Source: Glycomyces tritici (GTDB taxonomy: Bacteria > Actinomycetota > Actinomycetes > Mycobacteriales > Micromonosporaceae). Taken from it: a DNA stretch of 64,000 bases. Both the position numbers and the translations under genes were made by a program. Position 1 is the stretch's first letter, and every line of letters starts with the position of its first letter. Under the pieces are notes generated by a model. It was not told where the DNA came from. It made no database searches and was given only the letters and a program-made list of their open reading frames with translations. Positions 10,936 through 19,062 of this stretch are shown here, in pieces. The stretch covers positions 310,001 to 374,000 of the forward strand of contig NZ_JAUEMJ010000003.1 of assembly GCF_030403505.1 (NCBI RefSeq), read 5' to 3'.

Positions 10936-13290
10936 GTGTCCGTCGACCAGCTCATCGCCGCCCTCGATCCGGAGTTCGCGCGCGTGCCCGGCCCGCAGGC
11001 CCCGCCGGGCGGCGGCCTGCGCCACCTGCGCCGCCTGCCGCCGCGCGCGTCGGTGCGCACCGAGTGGCCGGAGTGGGTGCCTGACGCGGTCCGGGACGCC
11101 TTGGGCGCCACGGGGATCACGCGCCCGTGGCCGCATCAGGCCGAGGCCGCCACGCACGCCTTCGAGGGCCGGGACGTCGTCGTCTCGACCGGCACCGCCT
11201 CGGGCAAGAGCCTCGCGTACCTGCTCCCCCTCCTGACCGAGGCGGCATCGGAAGGCGAGGGCCGCACGCTCTACCTCGCCCCGACGAAGGCCCTGGCCGC
11301 CGACCAGGCGCGGGCCGTGGGCGAGTTCGAGCTCCCCGGCCTCATCCCGGCGATCGTCGACGGGGACACGCCGTTCGAGCACCGCCAGTGGGCGCAGCGG
11401 TTCGCGAACCTGATCCTCTCGAACCCGGACCTGCTCCACCACTCGCTGCTCCCCCGCCACCGCATGTGGCGCTCGCTGCTCAAGAACCTCAAGTACGTCG
11501 TGGTCGACGAATGCCACGTCTACCGGGGCGTCTTCGGCGCGCATGTGGCGCTCACACTGCGCCGGCTCCTGCGCCTCGCCGAGCACTACGGGGCGAGCCC
11601 GACGGTGATCGCGGCCAGCGCGACCGCGGCGGACCCGGCCGCGTCCCTCTCGGTCCTCACCGGGCGCCCGGCGGTGGCGGTGACGCAGGACTTCTCGCCG
11701 CACCCGGGGGCGACGGTGGCGCTGTGGGAGCCGGTGACGTACGAGTTCGACGGCGAGCCGCAGCAGGCGTCGACGCTGAGCGAGACGGCGCGGATGCTGG
11801 CGCTGCTGACGCGCCGGGGGGTGCGCACGCTGGCGTTCGTGCCGTCGCGCCGCGGTGCGGAGATCGTTGCGGCTGAGGCGAAGTCGCGACTGGGGGCGGA
11901 CCCGGCGGCGGACCGCATCGCCGCGTACCGGGCCGGCTACCTGCGGGAGCACCGCCGGGAGCTCGAATCCGACCTGCGGGACGGGAGGCTGCTGGGCGTG
12001 GCGACGACGAACGCGCTGGAGCTGGGCATCGACGTGACGGGCCTGGACGCGGTGCTGCTGTGCGGGTATCCCGGGCGGCTGGCGAGCTTCTGGCAGCAGA
12101 TCGGCAGGGCGGGCCGGGGCGACACGGAGGCGCTCGCGGTGATGCTCGCGAAGGACGATCCGCTGGACACGTTCCTGGTGCACCACCCGGAGGCGATCTT
12201 CGACCGGCCGGTGGAGGCGAGCGTCTGCGACCCGTCCAACCCGTACGTCCTGGCGGGGCACCTGTGCCTGGCCGCTGAGGAACTGCCGCTGAAGGACGCG
12301 GACCTGGACGCGATTCCGGGCAGCCGCGAGGTGGCCGAGCAGTTGTGCGAGCAGAAGCTGCTGCGCCGCCGCCCGGGCGGCCGGTACTACTGGATCGGCT
12401 CGGAGCGGCCGGAGGTGACGCTGCGCGGTTCGGGCCCGATGGGCGTGGACATCGCGGAGACGAGCACGGGCAGGCTGATCGGCACGATCGACGCGGCGGC
12501 CTCGCACCGCCTGGTGCACAACGGGGCGCTGTACCTGCACCAGGGCGAGTCGTTCATTGTGGACGATCTGAATCTGGAGGACGGCCTGGCCCTGGTCCAC
12601 GCCGCGAAGCCGCCGTGGATGACGACCGCGCAGGAGATCACGCACCTGGAGGTCCTGTCGGAGCGCGAGCGGCTGGAGATGGGCGACGTCACCCTCTGCC
12701 TCGGGGAGGTGGAGGTGACGTCGAACGTGATCTCCTACCAGCGCCGCAGGCTCCCCTCGGGCGAGGTGATCGACACGCAGCCGCTCGACCTGCCGCCGCA
12801 GACGCTGCGCACCGTGGCGGTGTGGTGGACGGTGGAGCCCGAAGCGCTGGAGGGCATCCCGGACCTGGCGGGGTCGCTGCACGCGGCCGAGCACGCCTCG
12901 ATCGGCCTGCTCCCGCTGATCGCCACGTGCGACCGGTGGGACATCGGCGGGCTGTCGACGCCGGCGCACATGGACACGGAGCTGCCGACGGTGTTCGTCT
13001 ACGACGGCCACCCGGGCGGTGCGGGCTTCGCGGAGCAGGCGTTCCGGAAGTGGACGGACTGGCTGGGCGCCACGAAGGGGGCGATCGCGAGCTGCGAGTG
13101 CCGCTACGGGTGCCCGAGCTGCATCCAGAGCCCCAAGTGCGGCAACGGCAACGAGCCGCTGCACAAGCAGGGCTCGATCGCGGTCCTGGAGCTGCTGCTC
13201 AAGGCGGGCGAGGGCCCGGTCAGGTCCACGGTCCACGCGCAGCAGGCGGCCGCGGGCCCGGAGGACGACCTCTGGCCCGGCGACTTCTGA
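10936..13290 (+). CDS. DEAD/DEAH-box helicase with DUF1998 (MrfA/YprA-like)
   Basis: A 784-residue SF2 helicase. Walker A is STGTASGKSLAY, the DExH box is VVVDECHVYRG, and motif VI is QQIGRAGRGD. The C-terminal DUF1998 region has the four-cysteine cluster CECRYGCPSCIQSPKCG, known from MrfA, a B. subtilis helicase needed for mitomycin repair and containing zinc. The usual partner exonuclease MrfB is not adjacent. The frame is open 44 codons further upstream, but that part is Arg-rich and unlike the family, so the GTG at 10936 (VSVDQLIAAL) was chosen; it lacks a clear Shine-Dalgarno and CATCAT lies 6 bases upstream, so a leaderless message is possible. Confidence 0.9.
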   Translation: MSVDQLIAALDPEFARVPGPQAPPGGGLRHLRRLPPRASVRTEWPEWVPDAVRDALGATGITRPWPHQAEAATHAFEGRDVVVSTGTASGKSLAYLLPLLTEAASEGEGRTLYLAPTKALAADQARAVGEFELPGLIPAIVDGDTPFEHRQWAQRFANLILSNPDLLHHSLLPRHRMWRSLLKNLKYVVVDECHVYRGVFGAHVALTLRRLLRLAEHYGASPTVIAASATAADPAASLSVLTGRPAVAVTQDFSPHPGATVALWEPVTYEFDGEPQQASTLSETARMLALLTRRGVRTLAFVPSRRGAEIVAAEAKSRLGADPAADRIAAYRAGYLREHRRELESDLRDGRLLGVATTNALELGIDVTGLDAVLLCGYPGRLASFWQQIGRAGRGDTEALAVMLAKDDPLDTFLVHHPEAIFDRPVEASVCDPSNPYVLAGHLCLAAEELPLKDADLDAIPGSREVAEQLCEQKLLRRRPGGRYYWIGSERPEVTLRGSGPMGVDIAETSTGRLIGTIDAAASHRLVHNGALYLHQGESFIVDDLNLEDGLALVHAAKPPWMTTAQEITHLEVLSERERLEMGDVTLCLGEVEVTSNVISYQRRRLPSGEVIDTQPLDLPPQTLRTVAVWWTVEPEALEGIPDLAGSLHAAEHASIGLLPLIATCDRWDIGGLSTPAHMDTELPTVFVYDGHPGGAGFAEQAFRKWTDWLGATKGAIASCECRYGCPSCIQSPKCGNGNEPLHKQGSIAVLELLLKAGEGPVRSTVHAQQAAAGPEDDLWPGDF

Positions 13291-13316
13291 CCGGCGGTTC
13301 GGGTCCCGTAAGGGTG

Positions 13317-13907
13317 TCAGCCGGCGACGCGGTTGAGGCTGGCGCTCAGGTGCGGGCTCAGGGGCTTGCCTTCGGCGGCCAGTTCCTGGGCGTACATGAG
13401 GGCGCCTTCGACGAGGCCGTACAGGCGCTTGCCCGCGGTGACCTCCTTGGCCTGCGGGCTGCGCACGACCGCGTCGGTCGCGATCTCGATCTTGGTGCCG
13501 TCCACGTGCCCGTAGTACAGGTCGAGGATGCCGGTGGGGTGCGAGAGGAGCACTTCGATCTCGGGGCGCTTGGGGTCGTTGCCCTGCACCACGCGCCACC
13601 AGCCGGTCTCCTGGGCTGCCGGCCGCACGGGCTTGCCGTCGACGTCGATGATCCAGGACCGGGCGTGGTAGCGCAGGAACGGCCGGCCGTCGTGCAGGAA
13701 GCTGATCTCCTGGGCGTAGAGGAAGTCCTCGGTGCCGGGGTAGCCGCCCTGGCCGCGCCCGCGCCAGCGGCCCACGAGGGGCAGCAGCGGCAGCAGGTCG
13801 TCGTGCAGGTTGGGCCCGCGACGGAGGTCGTCGGTCTCCTCGAACGGGTAGGGCTCGACCTGCTTGAAGGTCGAGGCGAACTCTTCGGGTACTTCGCGCT
13901 CGCTCAT
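13317..13907 (-). CDS. nitrobindin-family heme-binding beta-barrel protein (DUF1794, Rv2717c-like)
   Basis: A 196-residue protein of the nitrobindin/FABP-like beta-barrel family. The signature GxWxGxG is present as GRWRGRGQGGYPG near residues 46-58. The C-terminal PHLSASLNR contains the His in the position of the proximal heme ligand of the M. tuberculosis homologue. Characterised members bind ferric heme and isomerise peroxynitrite to nitrate, so a role in nitrosative defence is likely. The ATG overlaps by 4 bases (ATGA) the stop of a 33-residue membrane peptide gene, giving a tight two-gene operon. About 35 residues precede the barrel. Confidence 0.88.
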   Translation of the reverse strand: MSEREVPEEFASTFKQVEPYPFEETDDLRRGPNLHDDLLPLLPLVGRWRGRGQGGYPGTEDFLYAQEISFLHDGRPFLRYHARSWIIDVDGKPVRPAAQETGWWRVVQGNDPKRPEIEVLLSHPTGILDLYYGHVDGTKIEIATDAVVRSPQAKEVTAGKRLYGLVEGALMYAQELAAEGKPLSPHLSASLNRVAG

Positions 13908-14005
13908 TTGTTCCTCGCGGTTCGAATGGTCCAGTAGCCGATTGCGCCCGCCATGGCGCCTGCGGCGATGACGAGCACGGCGGTCAATGCCGTCTCCACG
14001 GGCAT
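13904..14005 (-). CDS. 33-residue single-span membrane peptide coupled to nitrobindin
   Basis: A very short gene. The translation starts MPVETALTAVLVIAAGAM, continues AGAIGYWTIR and ends TARNK. It is one hydrophobic Ala/Val/Ile-rich helix of about 20 residues followed by a short positive tail, so an N-out/C-in single-pass topology is expected. The TGA stop overlaps the ATG of the nitrobindin gene by 4 bases, which argues that it is translated. A GTG directly before the ATG (14008) could also serve as start; GGACG lies upstream. Function unknown. It could anchor or help translate nitrobindin. Existence is inferred from coupling and composition. Confidence 0.6.
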   Translation of the reverse strand: MPVETALTAVLVIAAGAMAGAIGYWTIRTARNK

Positions 14006-14058
14006 CACTTTACGTCCGGTCCTCGTCGTTCTCTCGATGCGATGGCAAGATGTTGAGC

Positions 14059-14844
14059 ATGACTACACCTGGACCCTTCGACAGCTGGCTCTCGGACATG
14101 GACGGCGTGCTCGTCCACGAGGGCGTGCCGGTTCCCGGCGCCAACAAGCTCATCGAGAAGTTGCAGACGGCGGGGAAGCGGTTCCTCGTCCTGACGAACA
14201 ACTCGATCTACACCCCGCGCGACCTGCATGTGCGGCTGAAGAACTCCGGGCTGCAGGTGCCGGTCGAGTCGATCTACACCTCGGCGATGGCGACCGCGGA
14301 CTTCCTGCAGTCGCAGCGGCCCAAGGGCTCGGCGTACGTGATCGGCGAGGCGGGCCTGACGACGGCGCTGCACGAGATCGGGTACGTCCTCACCGATTAC
14401 CGCCCGGACTACGTGGTACTCGGTGAGACCCGGCGGTACGACTTCGGGGCGCTCACCACGGCGGTGCGGCTGGTCAAGTCCGGTTCGCGGTTGATCTGCA
14501 CCAACCCGGACACGACCGGCCCGAGCCCGGAAGGGCTCATGCTCGGTGTGGGCGCGGTTGCGGCGATGATCACTGCGGCGACCGGCTCGGAGGCGTACTT
14601 CCCGGGGAAGCCGAACCCCCTGATGATGCGGAACGCGTTGCGCCGCATCGGGGCCCACTCGGAGACGACGGTGATGATCGGGGACCGCATGGACACCGAC
14701 GTGCTGTCGGGCCTCGAGGCCGGGCTCGAGACGGTCCTCGTTTTGTCAGGGGTCACTGACACTATGGAAGAAGTCGAGCGCTACCCCTTCCGGCCGAACC
14801 ACGTCAAGGACTCGGTGGCGGACCTCATCGACTGGATCGAGTAA
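14059..14844 (+). CDS. HAD-IIA family sugar/nucleotide phosphatase (NagD-like)
   Basis: A 261-residue phosphatase of the haloacid dehalogenase superfamily with a type IIA cap. Motif I is WLSDMDGVL (first Asp nucleophile), motif II LVLTNNS, motif III the Lys in FPGKPNPLM, and motif IV MIGDRMDTDVLSGLEAG. Family members hydrolyse small phosphate esters such as UMP/GMP, p-nitrophenyl phosphate or glycerol phosphate; the substrate is unknown. The ATG at 14059 was chosen for family fit; an ATG nine bases upstream is equally possible and no strong ribosome site marks either. It is divergent from the nitrobindin operon. Confidence 0.88.
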   Translation: MTTPGPFDSWLSDMDGVLVHEGVPVPGANKLIEKLQTAGKRFLVLTNNSIYTPRDLHVRLKNSGLQVPVESIYTSAMATADFLQSQRPKGSAYVIGEAGLTTALHEIGYVLTDYRPDYVVLGETRRYDFGALTTAVRLVKSGSRLICTNPDTTGPSPEGLMLGVGAVAAMITAATGSEAYFPGKPNPLMMRNALRRIGAHSETTVMIGDRMDTDVLSGLEAGLETVLVLSGVTDTMEEVERYPFRPNHVKDSVADLIDWIE

Positions 14845-14880
14845 CCACGGCTCCGCAAGCGGCGCCGTACGTTCGGAAAC

Positions 14881-14904
14881 CACGGCGACGCTCGCGAAGC
14901 CGTA
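14881..14904 (+). repeat. degenerate R1-like repeat
   Basis: CACGGCGACGCTCGCGAAGC followed by CGTA. Read on the minus strand it resembles the R1 core (TACGGCTTCGCGAGCGTCGCCG). It lies between the HAD phosphatase and the DUF3263 gene. The match is imperfect and membership is tentative. Confidence 0.35.
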
Positions 14905-14924
14905 CACCTACGAGGAGCCGCCCC

Positions 14925-15344
14925 ATGCCTCCCGGCCAACGCCCCGCCAAGCCCGTCTCGCGTGCGCGCCCGGGAGGTGAAGAGGAGTTCGTCCCCGCGC
15001 CGCGGTCCGCTCGCGGACCGCAGGAGGCCTCCCGTCCGGCACGGGAGGCGCCGCCGAAGCAGCCTGCGCCGCAGCGGGAGCCGCACGGCCCGGAATCGAG
15101 GGCGCAGTCGCAGGCGGAGTCGAAGCTGAGTTCGACGGAGTCGCGGCTCCTGGCGTTCGAGGCGCGCTGGTGGCGGGCCTCGGGTGCGAAGACGCAGGCC
15201 ATCAGTGATGAGCTGGAGCTCACCCCGGAGCGGTACTACCAGCATCTGGCGCGGCTCATCGACCACCCGGAGGCGGCCGCCGAGCAGCCCGCGGTCGTGC
15301 GGCGGCTCAGGGCCGCCCGGGACCAGCGCCGCGCGGAGCGCTGA
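14925..15344 (+). CDS. DUF3263 domain protein
   Basis: A 139-residue protein. The first 60 or so residues are Pro/Arg/Ala-rich and probably disordered. The C-terminal part carries the DUF3263 pattern: LLAFEARWWRASGAKTQAIS, then ELTPERYYQHLARLID and RRLRAARDQR. This small helical domain is nearly restricted to actinobacteria and has a helix-turn-helix look; its function is not established. Spacing to the upstream HAD gene is 80 bp on the same strand. Confidence 0.85.
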   Translation: MPPGQRPAKPVSRARPGGEEEFVPAPRSARGPQEASRPAREAPPKQPAPQREPHGPESRAQSQAESKLSSTESRLLAFEARWWRASGAKTQAISDELELTPERYYQHLARLIDHPEAAAEQPAVVRRLRAARDQRRAER

Positions 15345-15491
15345 CGGGCCCGCGAGCCCGGAGTGCCCGCGCGACTGCGAGCGAGGCCGTGGGCGGCGGG
15401 GTCGGATCCGCCGCACCTGATCGCTGCGCACCGGCCCGATGCCCATGGGCACGCGGCGCGATGGATTTGCAGCCCAGGCCGGCCCGCGCGC

Positions 15492-16730
15492 TCAGGCGGC
15501 GCGGGCCCGGCGTTCGGTGAGGGCGTACCAGCCCGCGCCCGCCGCGAAGACGACGAGGCCGCCGAGCACCGCCGAGAGCGGCAGGCTCGCGGCCACGATC
15601 AGGCATCCGGCGAGTCCCAGCCACGGGAGCAGGGCGCGCCGGTCGAGGGTGACCGCGGCGGCGTTCGCGACCCCGTAGTAGACCAGCACGCAGAAGCTGG
15701 AGAACCCGATCGCGCCCGCCAGGTCCAGTGTGGACACGAGGATGAGGACGAGGCCGCTCGCGGCCAGCTCCGCCGCCCAAGGCACCCCGAACCGCTCCGA
15801 GACCGCCGCCAGTCCCCCCGGGAGGCTGCGGTCGCGCGCCATCGCGAGCGCGGTCCGGCCGATCCCGGCGAGCAGGCTGAGCAGGACCCCGGCGACGGCG
15901 ATCCCCGCACCGATCGCGACCACGGGCTTGAGCGCGGGCGCACTCGCACCGGCGAGGTCCGCGAGCGGCGCGGTCGAGGCGGCGAGCGTGCCCGCACCCA
16001 GCACATTGAGGACGGTGAGCGCGACCAGCAGGTACACCGCGAACGTGATGCCGAGGGCGATCGGGATGGCGCGGGGGATCGTCCGCTCCGGGTCCTTGAC
16101 CTCCTCGCCGAGCGTGGCGATCCGGGCGTAGCCGGCGAAGGCGAAGAAGAGGAACCCGGCGGCGGTGAACACGCCCCACGGGTGCGTCCCCTCGAGCGGT
16201 TGGGCCGCAACGGGTCCGGTCGAGCCGGCGATGACGACCGCGGCGAGCACGGCCAGCGTCGTCGCGGCGAACACGGCGGAGGCGAGCGCGGTGCGCTTGA
16301 CGCCCAGGAGGTTGATGGCGCAGAAGGCGACGACCGCCGCGGCGGCGAGGGCGCGCGGGTGGTCCGGCAGAAGGTAGGCGCCGAGGGTGAGGGCCATCGC
16401 GGCCGCTGAGGCGGTCTTGCCGACCAGGAACGCCCAGCCCGCCGTGAAGCCCGCGGCCGGGTGGAGCCGCCGCGTCCCGTAGACGTACGCGCCGCCCGCC
16501 TGCGGATGGAGCGCGGCCAGGCGGGCACTGGAACGGGCGTTGCAGTACGCGATGAACCCGGCGATGACCAGGGCCGCAAGGAGACCGGGGCCGGATCCGG
16601 CGGCGAGGGCCGCAGGGGCCCAGACGGCGAAGACGCCGGCGCCGAGCATGGACGCGAGCCCGATCGCGATGGCTGAAGGGAGCCCCAGGCGGCGCTCGAG
16701 GGACGGCCGCTCGCGCGGCGGTGTGGGCAT
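15492..16730 (-). CDS. APC-superfamily amino acid permease
   Basis: A 412-residue integral membrane protein with about 11-12 helices. The first helix carries the broken-helix substrate motif as SMLGAGVFAVWAPA, and GGAYVYGTRRLHPAAGFTAGW gives the second conserved block (residues split by the helix 2/3 loop). It should be a secondary amino acid or amine transporter, proton-coupled by family precedent. The start ATG at 16730 has TATCTT 6 bases upstream, fitting a leaderless message, and no Shine-Dalgarno. The frame continues open upstream through the neighbouring PAP2 gene, but that is an out-of-frame shadow. Confidence 0.88.
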   Translation of the reverse strand: MPTPPRERPSLERRLGLPSAIAIGLASMLGAGVFAVWAPAALAAGSGPGLLAALVIAGFIAYCNARSSARLAALHPQAGGAYVYGTRRLHPAAGFTAGWAFLVGKTASAAAMALTLGAYLLPDHPRALAAAAVVAFCAINLLGVKRTALASAVFAATTLAVLAAVVIAGSTGPVAAQPLEGTHPWGVFTAAGFLFFAFAGYARIATLGEEVKDPERTIPRAIPIALGITFAVYLLVALTVLNVLGAGTLAASTAPLADLAGASAPALKPVVAIGAGIAVAGVLLSLLAGIGRTALAMARDRSLPGGLAAVSERFGVPWAAELAASGLVLILVSTLDLAGAIGFSSFCVLVYYGVANAAAVTLDRRALLPWLGLAGCLIVAASLPLSAVLGGLVVFAAGAGWYALTERRARAA

Positions 16731-16736
16731 GTGTCG

Positions 16737-16742
16737 AAGATA
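16737..16742 (-). promoter_or_regulatory. -10 hexamer TATCTT for a leaderless permease transcript
   Basis: TATCTT on the minus strand, 6 bases before the ATG at 16730. The spacing would put the first transcribed base at or next to the start codon. Confidence 0.5.
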
Positions 16743-16765
16743 CCGTGCGGGCGTTCGCGACCCGG

Positions 16766-17512
16766 CTAGCGATATCGCCGGTCGGGCTCGAGCCAGAGCG
16801 GCAGTGCGACGGTGTCCCACGGGATGCGCTGCACGGTGCGGAGGATCGCGAAGCCGATGAGCAGCCCCGCGGGCGTGTCGGTGAACCAGTGCCAGCCGAG
16901 GTAGGTCGTGGAGCAGATGACGATGATCGGCGGCAGCACCAGGAACAGCCGCCGCAGGAGCGGAGGCCATCCCGCGCCGACGAGGAGCACGATGAACCCG
17001 TACCAGATGATCGTGTTCAGCACGTGCCCCGACGGGTACGCGCCGGAGGGCTCGAGCCCGGAGAACAGGACCGCCTGCGCCGCATCGGCGTACGGCGGCC
17101 GGGCGGCCTCCGGCCAGTGCGGGTAGACCCGCGGCAGGGCGAACTTGAGGACCAGGACCGCGCCCGCCATCCCGTACGCGGCCAAGAAGGCGATGAGCGG
17201 GCGGACGTTGCGCCCGCGCCAGGCGATGATCGCGGCGATGCCGAGGGCGATGCCGCCGAGGAGGCCGCCCTGCCCGAGCCGGTTGGTCTGGATCGCGATG
17301 AAGTTCGCCCACTCGGGCCGGTTCGCATCGGAGAGGTCGCGGATCCAGATGTCGAGGTGGACCAGCGGGCTCGGCCAGACGAGGGGAACGGTGAGGGCCA
17401 CGAAGGCGACGGCCATGGCGATCTCCGGCAGCCATGAGCGCGGCCGTGTCAGGACGAAGGGCCGCCAGGCCTGGGTGTCGGCCTTGGTGCGGCGCTGGTC
17501 TGCGGCGGTCAC
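16766..17512 (-). CDS. PAP2-family membrane phosphatase
   Basis: A 248-residue integral membrane protein with about six helices. The PAP2 signature is recognisable: KFALPRVYP (motif 1), the PSGHV loop with catalytic-type His (motif 2), and STTYLGWHWFTD (motif 3, with the nucleophile-type His and Asp). The Arg that normally follows Ser in motif 3 (SRxxxxxHxxxD) is Thr here, so activity may be altered. Likely substrates are undecaprenyl pyrophosphate or phosphatidic acid/phosphatidylglycerol phosphate. The GTG start has TAGGCT 7 bases upstream and no ribosome site. Confidence 0.85.
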   Translation of the reverse strand: MTAADQRRTKADTQAWRPFVLTRPRSWLPEIAMAVAFVALTVPLVWPSPLVHLDIWIRDLSDANRPEWANFIAIQTNRLGQGGLLGGIALGIAAIIAWRGRNVRPLIAFLAAYGMAGAVLVLKFALPRVYPHWPEAARPPYADAAQAVLFSGLEPSGAYPSGHVLNTIIWYGFIVLLVGAGWPPLLRRLFLVLPPIIVICSTTYLGWHWFTDTPAGLLIGFAILRTVQRIPWDTVALPLWLEPDRRYR

Positions 17513-17519
17513 GGGCGTA

Positions 17520-17525
17520 AGCCTA
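17520..17525 (-). promoter_or_regulatory. -10 hexamer TAGGCT for a leaderless PAP2 transcript
   Basis: TAGGCT on the minus strand, 7 bases before the GTG at 17512. Confidence 0.4.
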
Positions 17526-17572
17526 GCGACAAGGGCGGGGTCGGCGAATCCGATACGGGGGTGCGGGTGGAA

Positions 17573-17611
17573 ACCGTCAGGGGCGCCCGCGGGCGGGCGC
17601 CCCTGAACGGT
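17573..17611 (-). terminator. intrinsic terminator after mdh
   Basis: A 14-bp perfect stem (TCAGGGGCGCCCGC / GCGGGCGCCCCTGA) with a 2-base loop, extended by four more pairs after a one-base bulge. It starts 14 bases after the mdh stop and separates mdh from the PAP2 gene. Confidence 0.85.
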
Positions 17612-17625
17612 GTCGTCAGTGCGGA

Positions 17626-18576
17626 TTACAGGCCGGCGACGTCGGCCTGCTTGCTGCGGACGGCCTCGGCGGCCTCCTTGAGGTTGGCGAGCTCGTCCGC
17701 GGTGAGGTCGGTCTCGACGACCTTCTTGACGCCTTCGGCGCCGATCTGGGCGTTGACGCCGAGGTAGACCCCGGAGATGCCGTACTCGCCGTCGACCCAG
17801 GCGCAGACGGGCATGACGGCGCCGGAGTCCTCCGCGACGGCCTTGGCCATGCGGGCGGCGGCGGCCGACGGCGCGTAGTACGCCGAGCCGGTCTTGAGCA
17901 GGGCCACGATCTCGGCGCCGCCGTTGCGGGTCTTGGTGACCAGCTCTTCGACCTTCTCCGCGGGGAGGAGGTCCGTGAGCGGCTTGCCGTCCACGGAGGA
18001 CTGGCTGGGGACCGGCACCATGGTGTCGCCGTGCGAGCCGAGCGTCAGGGTGGTGACCGACTTGACCGGCACCTGGAGCTCTTCGGCCACGAAGTTGGTG
18101 AAGCGGGCGGTGTCGAGCATGCCCGCCTGGCCGAGGACCCGGTGCTTCGGGAAGCCCGAAGCGAGCTGGGCGAGCGCGGTCATCTCGTCCAGGGGGTTGG
18201 AGACGACGATGATCACGGCGTTCGGGGAGTGCTTGACGAGGTTCTCGGTGACGCCGCGGACGATCTTGGCGTTGACCTCGAGGAGGTCCATGCGGCTCAT
18301 GCCGGGCTTGCGCGGCAGGCCCGCGGTGATGACGATGACGTCGGAGCCGGCGGTCTTCTCGTACCCGTTGCCGTCGTTGTCGGTGGTGGCGCCGACGACC
18401 TTGGTCTCGAAGCCCTCGATGGTGCGGGACTGGTTCATGTCGAGGGCGATGCCCTCGGGCTTGCCCTCGACGATGTCGGTGAGGACGACTTCGTCGAAGA
18501 CGTCGTACTCGGCCAGGCGCTGGGCGGTGGTGGAGCCGTAGAATCCGGCGCCGACGACCGTGACTTTCTTACCCAT
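17626..18576 (-). CDS. mdh: malate dehydrogenase (LDH-like type)
   Basis: Interconverts malate and oxaloacetate with NAD in the TCA cycle. The 316-residue protein starts MGKKVTVVGAGFYGS (Rossmann GxGxxG), with TDIVEGKPEG, whose Asp favours NAD over NADP. LPRKPGMSRMDLL contains the Arg residues that select malate, and GSHGDTMVP contains the catalytic His. It belongs to the LDH-like MDH group found in Bacillus and Chloroflexus rather than the classic dimeric group. The ATG at 18576 has AGAGGAG seven bases upstream, so longer open frames upstream were rejected. A strong terminator follows. Confidence 0.95.
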   Translation of the reverse strand: MGKKVTVVGAGFYGSTTAQRLAEYDVFDEVVLTDIVEGKPEGIALDMNQSRTIEGFETKVVGATTDNDGNGYEKTAGSDVIVITAGLPRKPGMSRMDLLEVNAKIVRGVTENLVKHSPNAVIIVVSNPLDEMTALAQLASGFPKHRVLGQAGMLDTARFTNFVAEELQVPVKSVTTLTLGSHGDTMVPVPSQSSVDGKPLTDLLPAEKVEELVTKTRNGGAEIVALLKTGSAYYAPSAAAARMAKAVAEDSGAVMPVCAWVDGEYGISGVYLGVNAQIGAEGVKKVVETDLTADELANLKEAAEAVRSKQADVAGL

Positions 18577-18710
18577 CGAATGCTCCTCTGCATCAAGACT
18601 GCCTGTGCGGTTCGCAGGCCCTCGGGTTGTGCGGCGGCGCGCGTCGCCGTGGCGCGCCAGGTGAATGGCGGGCCGCCCTCGGCGGGCGTGCTGGCCGCAA
18701 TGGTGCTCGG

Positions 18711-18733
18711 CTCGGCGAGTCCGCGAGCCGCGG
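18711..18733 (+). repeat. degenerate R1 repeat
   Basis: CTCGGCGAGTCCGCGAGCCG and then CGG. It is the R1 core in reverse orientation with two or three changes, upstream of mdh. Confidence 0.4.
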
Positions 18734-19000
18734 GTTTGGCTACGCGAGCGTAACCAGGTCTGTTCGTCCACGCTATGACGCTCGTCTCGGGGGGCGCATC
18801 CGGCCCCTGACCGGGTGGCGGAGGCCTCCAAATGCGATCGGCGCCGGTGTGAGCACCGGGGCCGGCGGACCGGTCCGGGGCCGCTCCCGCCCGGCGGCGG
18901 GTTTCGCGGTGGCCGGCGCGGGGGATGATGTGGGGACGGAGTGCGTCGGCGGGGTGTCGCGAATCCGTCCCGCTTCGACGTCCCGAAGCGTGGGCACTCG

Positions 19001-19030
19001 TTGACTTGTCCTACTGATCTAGTGGACTAT
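19001..19030 (+). promoter_or_regulatory. promoter candidate with imperfect inverted repeat upstream of the TSUP permease
   Basis: TTGACT (19001-19006), an 18-base spacer and GACTAT (19025-19030). Between the boxes CCTACT-GATC-TAGTGG forms an imperfect dyad that a regulator could bind. The GTG start follows 32 bases later behind GAGGGAG. Confidence 0.45.
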
Positions 19031-19062
19031 TCAGAAGCCATTCGTACCCGAGGGAGCCGCGC

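Larger units (their letters stand above)
18577..19062. other. 486-bp divergent intergenic region between mdh and the TSUP permease
   Basis: Frames in this stretch are open but lack ribosome sites and protein-like composition. It holds a degenerate R1 repeat (18711-18733), a hairpin CCGGTG-TGAG-CACCGG (18844-18859), the palindrome GGACCGGTCC (18867-18876) and the TSUP promoter candidate near 19001-19030. I see no RNA gene. Confidence 0.4.

Noticed and set aside
15440..15500. Minus-strand GGGCTGCAAATCC segment resembling a tRNA-Cys anticodon arm
   Set aside because: No T-arm (GGTTCGAATCC-like) or acceptor stem can be formed around it and it overlaps the end of the permease gene.
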